Under the pieces are notes generated by a model. The model did not search any database and was not told the origin of the DNA. It saw only the letters and a program-made list of their open reading frames with translations. The position numbers and the translations under genes are program-made. This document shows, in pieces, positions 15,113 to 20,399 of a DNA stretch of 20,399 bases; positions within the stretch are counted from its first letter, which is position 1; every line of letters starts with the position of its first letter. Origin of the DNA: JAMWZF01 sp041628615 (GTDB lineage Bacteria; Pseudomonadota; Alphaproteobacteria; Rhodobacterales; Rhodobacteraceae); contig JBFKOW010000046.1 in the NCBI GenBank assembly GCA_041628615.1, forward strand, positions 1 through 20,399, given 5' to 3'.

Positions 15113-16153
15113 TCAGCCGCCTTTCATCAGTTCTGCAATGCGCCGGTCATAGACCGCGCGGAGACAGCCGAGATCGGCGCCGCAGGCATTGCGTTGCCGC
15201 AGCCAGGCCCGCTGGTCGTCTCGCAGCCGTGTCCGGGTCGCGGCCCCGGCGCCCGAGCGCAGGCCGGTATAAAGCCGCGCCATCGTCGTATCGAGGTCGC
15301 CCAGTTCCGGCGCCGTGCAGATTGCGATTTCGGTCGGGGTGGCGGCACGGGCGCAGTCGAAGCTGGGCCGCGAGACGGCGGCGGCCTGGGGCTCGGGATC
15401 GGGCACGGGCTCCGGTTCGGGCGCCGCCGCGGGCTCGGGGGCCGGTTCCGGTCCGGGGTCCGGCGGCAGCACTTCCGCGGCCTCGGGCTGGGGCATCTCG
15501 GGTGCCGGGGGCGGCGGCGGGGCGGGCGGCGCGTAGGCCTCGAACCGGATCTCGGGGAAGGCGGTCAGCGGCCCGGTGACGATGCCTTCCTCGGCAAGTT
15601 CCTCGGCGCTGAACCAGTACATTCCGTCCGGCGGGGTGCCCAGCATCCGGATGTAGACCGCGCTCGGCGCCTTGAAGGAATCCAGGTACTTGATGATCGT
15701 CGCGGCGAGGGACTGGGTCTCGCCGCGGGTCACCGACCCGAGCTCGACGCCGTCCTCGACGGCATAGAACTGGTGCACCCCGAGCCGGCCCTCGGCGAAC
15801 CGCTCGCGGCCCGCGAGAAACACGAAGGCGCAGGCCGAGGCGCAGGTCGCATTGGCCGGGATCACGGTTTCCAGCCCCTTGTCGGCAGTGATCGCGGCGA
15901 TTTCGAGCGCGGCGAGGATCGCGCCGCCGGGGCTGTCGAGCACGAGGGTGAAGACCTGTTCCTCGAGCAGCGCGTCGCGGAAGTCGCGGGTTGCGCCGGG
16001 TCCGATCTCGCCGCTCAGGATCAGCACCGCGGGATAGCGCGGATCGGCCACGAACGGACCGAAACGGCGCGCGTCGTCCTGCGCCGCAACGGGCGCGCCG
16101 AAGGCTGCGGCGGCGAGGGCGGCGAGCGCGACGGCGGTGCGGATCACGGACAA
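15113..16153 (-). CDS. Periplasmic ClpP-like domain fused to an LprI-like domain
   Basis: The product has 346 residues. A Sec signal ending A-P-V-A-A-Q (cleavage near 24) precedes a ClpP/crotonase-like domain (about 30-205), with D-S-P-G-G (73-77), Ser106 in C-A-S-A-C-A-F-V-F-L-A-G and His127 in L-G-V-H-Q-F-Y as candidate catalytic residues. A Pro/Glu/Ala-rich linker (about 207-262) joins a C-terminal LprI/DUF1311 domain (263-346) with four Cys (267, 279, 324, 330), probably in two disulfides, and R-D-D-Q-R-A-W-L-R. LprI domains inhibit lysozyme. The N-terminal family (COG3904-like) is a presumed periplasmic protease. The start is TTG: G-G-A-G-G lies 8 bases before it, and the GTG 2 codons later is too far. 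A promoter is seen upstream. Confidence 0.85.
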   Translation of the reverse strand: MSVIRTAVALAALAAAAFGAPVAAQDDARRFGPFVADPRYPAVLILSGEIGPGATRDFRDALLEEQVFTLVLDSPGGAILAALEIAAITADKGLETVIPANATCASACAFVFLAGRERFAEGRLGVHQFYAVEDGVELGSVTRGETQSLAATIIKYLDSFKAPSAVYIRMLGTPPDGMYWFSAEELAEEGIVTGPLTAFPEIRFEAYAPPAPPPPPAPEMPQPEAAEVLPPDPGPEPAPEPAAAPEPEPVPDPEPQAAAVSRPSFDCARAATPTEIAICTAPELGDLDTTMARLYTGLRSGAGAATRTRLRDDQRAWLRQRNACGADLGCLRAVYDRRIAELMKGG

Positions 16154-16201
16154 CTGCGCGACCTCCGGGGCGGCGCGGGGCGGCCCCGCGCGGATGGGTC
16201 G

Positions 16202-16230
16202 AGCCTAGGCGGCGTGGTGCGGCGGAGCAA
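16202..16230 (-). promoter_or_regulatory. Promoter of the ClpP-LprI gene
   Basis: Minus-strand TTGCTC (plus 16225-16230) and TAGGCT (plus 16202-16207) are exactly 17 bases apart. Transcription would start near 16195, about 42 bases before the TTG start codon. Confidence 0.5.
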
Positions 16231-16377
16231 GCGCCGCGGTCCGACCTGACCCGCCCGCAAGCGCCGCGCCGCCGGCGCCGGGCCGGGGTAAACGGGCCGG
16301 TAACCTGTGTTGACGCCCTCGCCCCACTGTCGGGCCGGGTGGGCGTCCGGCCCGCGGCCCCGACCGCGCCGGGGACG

Positions 16378-16421
16378 CGTCGGTATCACGTCGGTATTCC
16401 GCCGGTATCGCGTCGGTGCGC
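16378..16421. repeat. Four 11-base tandem repeats, likely operator
   Basis: Units at 16378-16388, 16389-16399, 16400-16410 and 16411-16421 read CGTCGGTATCA, CGTCGGTATTC, CGCCGGTATCG and CGTCGGTGCGC. Each is close to one helical turn, so all CGGT cores face the same side of the DNA. The array ends 49 bases before the BrnA-like start. Confidence 0.6.
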
Positions 16422-16470
16422 CGCGCGGTGGTCCGAGGGTCCGTTAACCCGGGCCGGGCAGGATGCCGCC

Positions 16471-16848
16471 ATGCCCAATTCGCTCCGCGTCCCGCCGCCC
16501 CGCCGCCTGACCCGCACGGCCCGCATCGCCCGCGATAAGGCGTTCTACAACTTCTACATCCACGGCTCGGCCTTCGACGGCATCCTCGCCGAAGAAATCC
16601 GCACCAAGGTGCCCGACGCCTGGCACACGCTGGAGCGGGATCTCGACGTGGAGGAGCCGAAGGAGAAGGTGACCCTCTATCTCGACCGGTCGGTGGCGAA
16701 GGTGTTCCGGGCGATGGGCCGGGGCTGGCAGTCCCGGGTCAACCGGTTGCTTGCGACCTGGGTGCAGCTGAAGGCGGCCGAGTTGCTCCGCACCGAGGAG
16801 TTCATCGAGCAGCGGTTCGGCCGGGGCGCGGACGATGCGCCGGACTGA
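16471..16848 (+). CDS. BrnA-like ribbon-helix-helix protein, orphan
   Basis: The product has 125 residues. The C-terminal part E-K-V-T-L-Y-L-D-R-S-V-A-K-V-F-R-A-M-G-R-G-W-Q-S-R-V-N-R-L-L-A-T-W resembles the ribbon-helix-helix of BrnA/DUF4415 antitoxins: a beta strand V-T-L-Y-L-D for DNA contact, then two helices. The N-terminal part is basic, then D-A-W-H-T-L-E-R-D. BrnA normally pairs with the BrnT toxin and represses its own promoter. No BrnT gene is adjacent; the next gene is a convergent transporter. It may therefore act as a stand-alone regulator. The start ATG at 16471 has A-G-G-A about 8 bases upstream. The frame is open far upstream but that part lacks family content. Confidence 0.75.
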   Translation: MPNSLRVPPPRRLTRTARIARDKAFYNFYIHGSAFDGILAEEIRTKVPDAWHTLERDLDVEEPKEKVTLYLDRSVAKVFRAMGRGWQSRVNRLLATWVQLKAAELLRTEEFIEQRFGRGADDAPD

Positions 16849-16851
16849 GCG

Positions 16852-17190
16852 TCAGCCGGTCCGCGCCATCAGCACCATCGCCATCAGAGCGCAGCCCAGC
16901 CCGGCAAGCTCGCGCGCGGCCATCCGTTCGCCGAACCAGACCACGCCGATGGCGCAGAGCGCGACGAGGGTGATCATCGAGTAGGCCACCCCGGCCTGGC
17001 CGAGGGTCACGTGCCGCATGGCGTAGAACCAGAACACCGCCGAGGCCGCGTAGATCGCGCAACCGGCGAAGACCAGCGCAGACCAGACCGGGTGTTCGCC
17101 GTCGGCGGCGAGCTTGATGAGGAAATCGCCGAGAATCACCCAGATCGCGGTGAGGAAGGCGAAGGCAAAACCGAACAGGATACTCGTCAT
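16852..17190 (-). CDS. Small DMT-superfamily (SMR/EmrE-like) membrane protein
   Basis: The product has 112 residues and four hydrophobic helices (about 4-24, 35-55, 62-83, 91-109). The second helix region and V-A-Y-S-M-I-T-L-V-A in the third resemble half of an EamA transporter or a small multidrug resistance protein, which works as a dimer. Glu14 of classic SMR pumps is not present at that place: the first helix reads A-F-L-T-A-I-W-V-I-L-G-D. So drug export by the EmrE mechanism is doubtful; a lipid or polyol carrier is equally possible. The start at 17190 fits a 112-residue four-helix protein; an ATG 10 codons upstream (17220) is an alternative. Its stop is 3 bases from the BrnA-like stop. 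Confidence 0.75.
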   Translation of the reverse strand: MTSILFGFAFAFLTAIWVILGDFLIKLAADGEHPVWSALVFAGCAIYAASAVFWFYAMRHVTLGQAGVAYSMITLVALCAIGVVWFGERMAARELAGLGCALMAMVLMARTG

Positions 17191-17398
17191 CAGGCCGCCC
17201 TTTCCGCGGTGGTTGCACATGCTGGCAAGTCTGGAACTCCCCGGATCATGACCCGGACGCCCCGATCGTCCCAGTCCGGAATTTCCTACCCGGGACCGGC
17301 GGCGGATGGCCGCGCGACAACTCCTGCGGGAACCGCGGGTGCGAAATGCACGGAAACGTGTTACCGTGGGGTCGGTTTCGGGAACGAGGGCGCGGGGG
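17191..17398. other. Divergent spacer with a near-palindrome
   Basis: These 208 bases lie between the DMT-like gene and the PPC-like membrane protein. Apart from the near-palindrome at 17349-17368, I see no convincing promoter pair and no small gene. Confidence 0.35.
17349..17368. promoter_or_regulatory. Imperfect 20-base palindrome, possible operator
   Basis: CACGGAAACGTGTTACCGTG: the second half matches the reverse complement of the first at 8 of 10 positions, and the outer five are perfect. It lies 30 bases before the start codon at 17399, a usual place for a repressor site. Confidence 0.45.
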
Positions 17399-18682
17399 AT
17401 GGCACCGATGACGGAGGAAAACGGGGGCCGCGCGACGGTCGAACAGGACCTGAGAGACGCCATTGCCGACCGGCGGACCGCGCCGCCCGCGCCGGGCGGC
17501 ACGCCCGCCATCTGGGACAACGTGGGGCTCCTCGCCTTCATCCTCGCCTCGGTGCTGGGTTCATCGTTCCTGCTGCTGACCGGGCTTGGCATCAATTTCG
17601 CGATGCCCGACTGGGTGCGGCTGCGGACGGTCGAGCTTTTCGCGATGTACAGCGCCATCGGGGTGCTGGCGGCGGTGCTGATCCGGACCCGAAACCTGGC
17701 CATGCAGGCGTTTCTCGTCTTCGTGCTGGCGGCCCTGATCATCCCGACCAAGGACGTGGTGTCCTTCGCCCTGCTCGCCACCGGGTCGGACCGCAGCGCC
17801 GACCAGTTCGCCGACAGCGAGGACGCGATCGAGATCGGGGTGGAGTTCCAGCGGGAATCCCGCGACCTCGCCAACGCGATCACCGACTCGCTGTATTCCA
17901 ACGGCTACGTCGGCGAGGCCCCGCGCAGCGCGGTGGTCTCGGCGGTGGAATTCGAGATCAACGTCGGCCGGACCCAGGGGCAGCTCAACCGCGTGAACCT
18001 TGAAGGCACGATGGATACCCTGCTGGCGGTCGGCAACGGGACCTATGCCGACTACCTGCAGCGGTTCGGCAATGGCGGCGACCTGCAGGCCGACCTTGGC
18101 AAGCTGGGCCGCCAGCAGCTCGTTCGCTTCACTCCGGACTTCCTGAACGCCAGCCTGACCCCGCAAGGGGTGCAGGTCCTGTGCCTCGACAGCTTCAGCG
18201 CGCTCGACTACTCGAACAAGATCGCCGAGTGCTTCAGCAACAGCAACGCGGCCCTGCGTATTCCCGACCGCTTCGGCACTTCTCCGGTCGATGCGGTGAT
18301 CGACGAGACGCTGGCCAATTGCGCCGCCTTCGAGCGGCAGGCGACCGACCTGACGGGCGAGGACCGGGTCCGGCCGCAGACCTACCAGCGCTTCGAACTG
18401 GACGAGCGGTCGCGGGTCGACATCGCCCTGCAGTCGGTGTCGGCCCCCGGCGAGTTCGACCAGGATCCGTTCCTCGTGCTGTTCCGGGTCGAGGACGACG
18501 CCTGCGAATACGTCGACCGCAACGACGACGCCGAGGGCCTGAACGCGCGTCTGCAACTGGTGCTGCCGGAAGGCGATTACCTTGTGCTCAGCACGGTGTT
18601 CTCGTCCGGTCGCGGAGAGATGCTCCTGATCTACGAGGCGGTGCCGCTGGGCGTCACCCCGGCCTCCGCGCCAGCAGAGTAG
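17399..18682 (+). CDS. Membrane protein with PPC-like extracytoplasmic domain
   Basis: The product has 427 residues. A cytoplasmic N-terminus (about 1-40, Pro-rich) is followed by three predicted membrane helices (about 43-64, 77-95, 101-128). A long extracytoplasmic region of mixed helices (about 130-340) has Cys near 260 and 277, and the C-terminal beta-sandwich (about 345-415) includes the R-V-D-I-A-L-Q-S-V, V-D-R-N-D-D-A-E-G and L-P-E-G-D-Y-L-V-L patterns. This last domain resembles pre-peptidase C-terminal (PPC) domains, which have Asp-rich loops and L-x-x-G-x-Y strands. I recognise no named family for the whole. ATG at 17399 follows G-A-G-G by 9 bases; the ATG 3 codons later (17408) is also possible. 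It converges on the SET gene (15-base gap). Confidence 0.7.
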   Translation: MAPMTEENGGRATVEQDLRDAIADRRTAPPAPGGTPAIWDNVGLLAFILASVLGSSFLLLTGLGINFAMPDWVRLRTVELFAMYSAIGVLAAVLIRTRNLAMQAFLVFVLAALIIPTKDVVSFALLATGSDRSADQFADSEDAIEIGVEFQRESRDLANAITDSLYSNGYVGEAPRSAVVSAVEFEINVGRTQGQLNRVNLEGTMDTLLAVGNGTYADYLQRFGNGGDLQADLGKLGRQQLVRFTPDFLNASLTPQGVQVLCLDSFSALDYSNKIAECFSNSNAALRIPDRFGTSPVDAVIDETLANCAAFERQATDLTGEDRVRPQTYQRFELDERSRVDIALQSVSAPGEFDQDPFLVLFRVEDDACEYVDRNDDAEGLNARLQLVLPEGDYLVLSTVFSSGRGEMLLIYEAVPLGVTPASAPAE

Positions 18683-18697
18683 CGCCGGCCGCGCGGG

Positions 18698-19093
18698 TCA
18701 GACCGCCTCGGCCAGCGTCTGCCACTTCAGCGACCGGATCACCCCGTAGTCGCAGGTGATCTCCTCGCCCGCCGCGATGTCGCGCAGCGCGATCATCGTG
18801 GCGCGCGGCTGGTTGTGGCCCTCGGGCGCGGTGTTGGGGTCGTCGGAATGGTTGGTGAACCGGTCGTCGTCCCCCGACAGGACCAGTTCGTCGGTCTCGG
18901 GGAAATACTCGCAGTAGTGTTCGAGGTAATCCCGCACGTGGTCCGGCAGCAGCGCCAGCCGGGCGGCGGGAATGATCCGGTCGAGTACCGGGTCGAGGGT
19001 CCAGATCGCGGTGCCGGCGGGGATCGGCCGGGCCGCAAAAATCCCGAGACCGTGGATCGGACTCGGGCCAAGCGTCGTGGGGACGAGGAGCAT
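18698..19093 (-). CDS. Small SET-domain protein
   Basis: The product has 131 residues, nearly all of it SET domain. H-G-L-G-I-F-A-A-R-P-I-P-A-G (14-27), R-F-T-N-H-S-D-D-P-N (78-87), M-I-A-L-R-D-I-A-A-G-E-E-I-T-C-D-Y-G (100-117). These are the N-H-S-x-x-P-N and E-I-x-x-D-Y-G motifs that bind S-adenosylmethionine and lysine, so methyltransferase activity is possible. The post-SET Cys region is missing. Bacterial SET proteins of this size are known; the target is unknown. The start ATG has G-G-A-G 7-8 bases upstream; the longer frame is not family-like. It is divergent from the lipoprotein gene, with a nested inverted repeat between them. Confidence 0.9.
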   Translation of the reverse strand: MLLVPTTLGPSPIHGLGIFAARPIPAGTAIWTLDPVLDRIIPAARLALLPDHVRDYLEHYCEYFPETDELVLSGDDDRFTNHSDDPNTAPEGHNQPRATMIALRDIAAGEEITCDYGVIRSLKWQTLAEAV

Positions 19094-19124
19094 CGGACTA
19101 CTCCGGGATATGAGGACACGCACA

Positions 19125-19162
19125 GCAATGACAGGTTTGCGGCGCCGCGCAACAGGCATTGC
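19125..19162. repeat. Nested inverted repeat between divergent SET and lipoprotein genes
   Basis: Outer arms GCAATG (19125-19130) and CATTGC (19157-19162) enclose inner arms TTGCG (19137-19141) and CGCAA (19148-19152) around GCGCCG. ACAGG and CAGG sit between the arms in direct orientation. It lies 32 bases upstream of SET and about 61 upstream of the lipoprotein ATG. Confidence 0.5.
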
Positions 19163-19222
19163 GGGCCGGTTTTGCCGATGACGCGAAATGCGCCAGGATG
19201 CGCCCGCCGGAAGGGGGGAGCG

Positions 19223-19715
19223 ATGCTGGGCCGGTTCGTCCTCGTTCTGCCGCTGGTGGCTCTCGCCGCCCTGTCGGGCTGCGGCGCCCCGGCCCCCACC
19301 GGCCCGCCCGTCGCGATCCCGCCGCCACCCGCCGGCAAGGCGCAGGTCTACCTCATCCGGGCCGCGCACGATGGTCGGCGCGGGCAACCTGATGATCACC
19401 CGGATCAACGGCGCCCCGGTGTCCCAGCTTCAGGTCGGCCAGTATACCGTGGTCCCGGTGGACCCGGGCGAGACCGTGCTGACCATGCGCAGCCGCATCC
19501 AGCTGCCGCTGCCGCTGCTCGACCTGCGCCTGCTGCAGGAGATCGCCGGGTTCCACGAGATCGGCCGCGTGACCCTCGGCCCGGGTCAGGGCGCCTTCAT
19601 GGACTACCACTGGGTCCGCTGGACCGACGAGGCCGAGGCCAGCCGCCTGATCGGCGCCGGGATGACCCGGGTGCCCGCCGCCGGTCCGGCGGGTCCGCCC
19701 GGCCCGCCCAGCTGA
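19223..19715 (+). pseudogene. Lipoprotein gene with an apparent +1 frameshift near 19370
   Basis: Frame A begins M-L-G-R-F-V-L-V-L-P-L-V-A-L-A-A-L-S-G-C, a lipoprotein signal with lipobox L-S-G-C (Cys20), and runs through P-P-P-P-A-G-K-A-Q-V-Y-L-I-R-A-A-H. Downstream sense then shifts to frame B: M-V-G-A-G-N-L-M-I-T-R-I-N-G-A-P-V-S-Q-L-Q-V-G-Q-Y-T, ending P-P-G-P-P-S at 19713. Dropping one base (the G at 19370) joins them into about 163 residues. The joined pattern, a K-x-Q-V-Y-x-x-R start followed by an N-G-x-P-V-x-x-L strand, resembles DUF2846-type outer-membrane lipoproteins. It could be a sequencing error or a true mutation. GGGGGGAG a few bases before the ATG is a ribosome binding site. 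Confidence 0.7.
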
Positions 19716-19771
19716 GGCGCATTCCCCTGCCGCGCCGGCGTGTTATGCTGGCCGCAAGGAGGACCGCGCCC

Positions 19772-20089
19772 GTGTTCCAGATCTCAGACGACCGCCAGAT
19801 CCAGACCGTCATCACCACCTTCGACTGCACCCCCGGCACCTGCGCCGACCTGCTCGACGCGCTGCGCTCGGCCTATACCGAGTTCATCTCGAAACAGCCC
19901 GGCTTCATCGCCGCCGGGCTGCACGTGAACGACGCCCAGTGCCGGATCGCCAACTATTCGCAGTGGGACCGGCGCGAGGATTTCCAGGCGATGCTGCGCT
20001 CGGACGAGATGCGCAAGCGCAACCGCGAGATCGCCGCGCTGTGTTCCCGCTTCGAGCCGGTGATGTACGACGTGGCGGCGGTATTCTAG
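19772..20089 (+). CDS. Antibiotic biosynthesis monooxygenase (ABM)-like protein
   Basis: The product has 105 residues, single domain, alpha+beta barrel half of the dimeric ABM fold. T-V-I-T-T-F-D-C-T-P-G-T-C-A-D-L-L-D-A-L, then F-I-S-K-Q-P-G-F-I-A-A-G-L-H-V, N-Y-S-Q-W-D-R-R-E-D-F-Q-A-M-L and F-E-P-V-M-Y-D-V match the family core, including the Q-P-G-F and Y-x-Q-W motifs. Members are quinol or heme monooxygenases or ligand binders; the substrate is not known. GTG at 19772 is chosen because AAGGAGG lies 9 bases before it; an ATG 9 codons upstream has no site. It follows the lipoprotein gene by 56 bases on the same strand and converges on the next gene (7-base gap). Confidence 0.85.
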   Translation: MFQISDDRQIQTVITTFDCTPGTCADLLDALRSAYTEFISKQPGFIAAGLHVNDAQCRIANYSQWDRREDFQAMLRSDEMRKRNREIAALCSRFEPVMYDVAAVF

Positions 20090-20096
20090 GGCCCGG

Positions 20097-20399
20097 TCAC
20101 GAGGTGGCGGGGGCCGGGCAGCCCCGGAACGCCCGCACCGCGGGGGCGGCGCCGTCGAGCGGCAGCGTCACGGCGCTCTGGCCGCTCGTCGCGGTGGCGG
20201 TCCGGTTGAATTCCAGACCGTTCAGCACGTTGCCGAAGCCCCGGTCGGTGACCGTGAGCGTGGTCCCGTCGTCCGACACCGCGTGCCGGTCGGTGCCGAT
20301 GGTCAGCGGCCGCGTGCCGTCGAAGGCGATGGAGAACACCGGCCCCGCCGCCCATGTCCCGTCCAGAAGGCGGATCGCGATGGCGTATTCCGGGATCGC
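20097..20399 (-). CDS. Unknown protein, C-terminal fragment
   Basis: The last 100 residues of a gene that continues past the right edge. The sequence is strand-like and polar, with A-F-D-G-T-R-P-L-T-I-G-T-D-R-H, G-T-T-L-T-V-T-D-R-G-F-G-N-V-L-N-G-L-E-F and R-A-F-R-G-C-P at the end. I recognise no family. A single Cys near the C-terminus and no membrane segment are seen. The true start is outside the window. Confidence 0.65.
   Translation of the reverse strand, partial: AIPEYAIAIRLLDGTWAAGPVFSIAFDGTRPLTIGTDRHAVSDDGTTLTVTDRGFGNVLNGLEFNRTATATSGQSAVTLPLDGAAPAVRAFRGCPAPATS

Larger units (their letters stand above)
16154..16470. other. 317-base divergent regulatory region
   Basis: This spacer separates the ClpP-LprI gene from the BrnA-like gene. 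It holds the promoter at 16202-16230 (minus) and four 11-base tandem repeats (16378-16421). There is also a TTGACG (16312-16317) without a good -10, and two GGTAA-type sequences (near 16288-16305). I see no gene in it. Confidence 0.5.

Noticed and set aside
15375..15540. Repetitive GC-rich stretch that could be taken as a tandem repeat array
   Set aside because: It encodes the Pro/Glu/Ala linker of the ClpP-LprI protein and is explained by that coding function.
14968..15579. Plus-strand open frame of 203 codons
   Set aside because: Arg/Pro/Ala-rich, antisense to the ClpP-LprI gene for most of its length, and without a ribosome binding site; typical of GC-rich shadow frames.

Overview
The window looks like chromosomal DNA of a marine or soil alphaproteobacterium, most likely Rhodobacteraceae (Rhodobacterales). 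The reasons are the very high GC content, a class I lysyl-tRNA synthetase, a Hint_2-type protein, a Rhodobacterales-style orphan BrnA-like protein and a CtrA-type TTAA-N7-TTAA box. This placement is inferred from protein resemblance; no database search was run. I see no insertion sequence, phage module, CRISPR array or rRNA. There is one tRNA. Genes alternate strands often, and seven convergent pairs are separated by 18 bases or less, or overlap.

Layout, left to right. (1) 1-4014: a partial SRAP-like (YedK/HMCES-like) gene and a GDSL arylesterase/TesA on the minus strand, divergent from a YbbA-type ABC ATPase and a YbbP-type FtsX permease. This is the tesA/ybbA/ybbP arrangement of E. coli. 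(2) 4019-8904: an unknown secreted protein, a 761-residue right-handed beta-helix (pectate-lyase-3-like) protein with no Sec signal, a small exported DUF4864 protein and, divergent, a Hint-domain protein. (3) 8923-12774: class I LysRS, a TerB-like protein, a PBP4-type D-Ala-D-Ala carboxypeptidase with a Tat-like leader, and tRNA-Ala(CGC) with a good sigma70-type promoter. (4) 12821-14916: a HugZ-like flavin/heme-type protein overlapping a YdcF-like protein, then a universal stress protein behind an FNR-like box, and a probable surface or periplasmic protein behind a CtrA-like box cluster. (5) 15113-18682: a periplasmic ClpP-like/LprI fusion, an orphan BrnA-like protein preceded by four 11-bp tandem repeats, a one-domain DMT/SMR-like transporter, and a membrane protein with a PPC-like exterior domain. 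(6) 18698-20399: a small SET-domain protein, a lipoprotein gene with an apparent +1 frameshift, an antibiotic-biosynthesis-monooxygenase-like protein and the end of an unknown gene.

Most genes are housekeeping or envelope functions: peptidoglycan trimming, envelope ABC export, lipolysis, translation and stress response. No single operon joins them into one pathway. The least explained parts are the beta-helix/DUF4864/Hint cluster, the ClpP-LprI fusion, the PPC membrane protein, and several strong non-coding patterns: phased repeats before the BrnA-like gene, a nested inverted repeat between SET and lipoprotein genes, and a 20-bp near-palindrome before the PPC protein. I found no clear evidence of a complete new system. 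These are the places I would look first.
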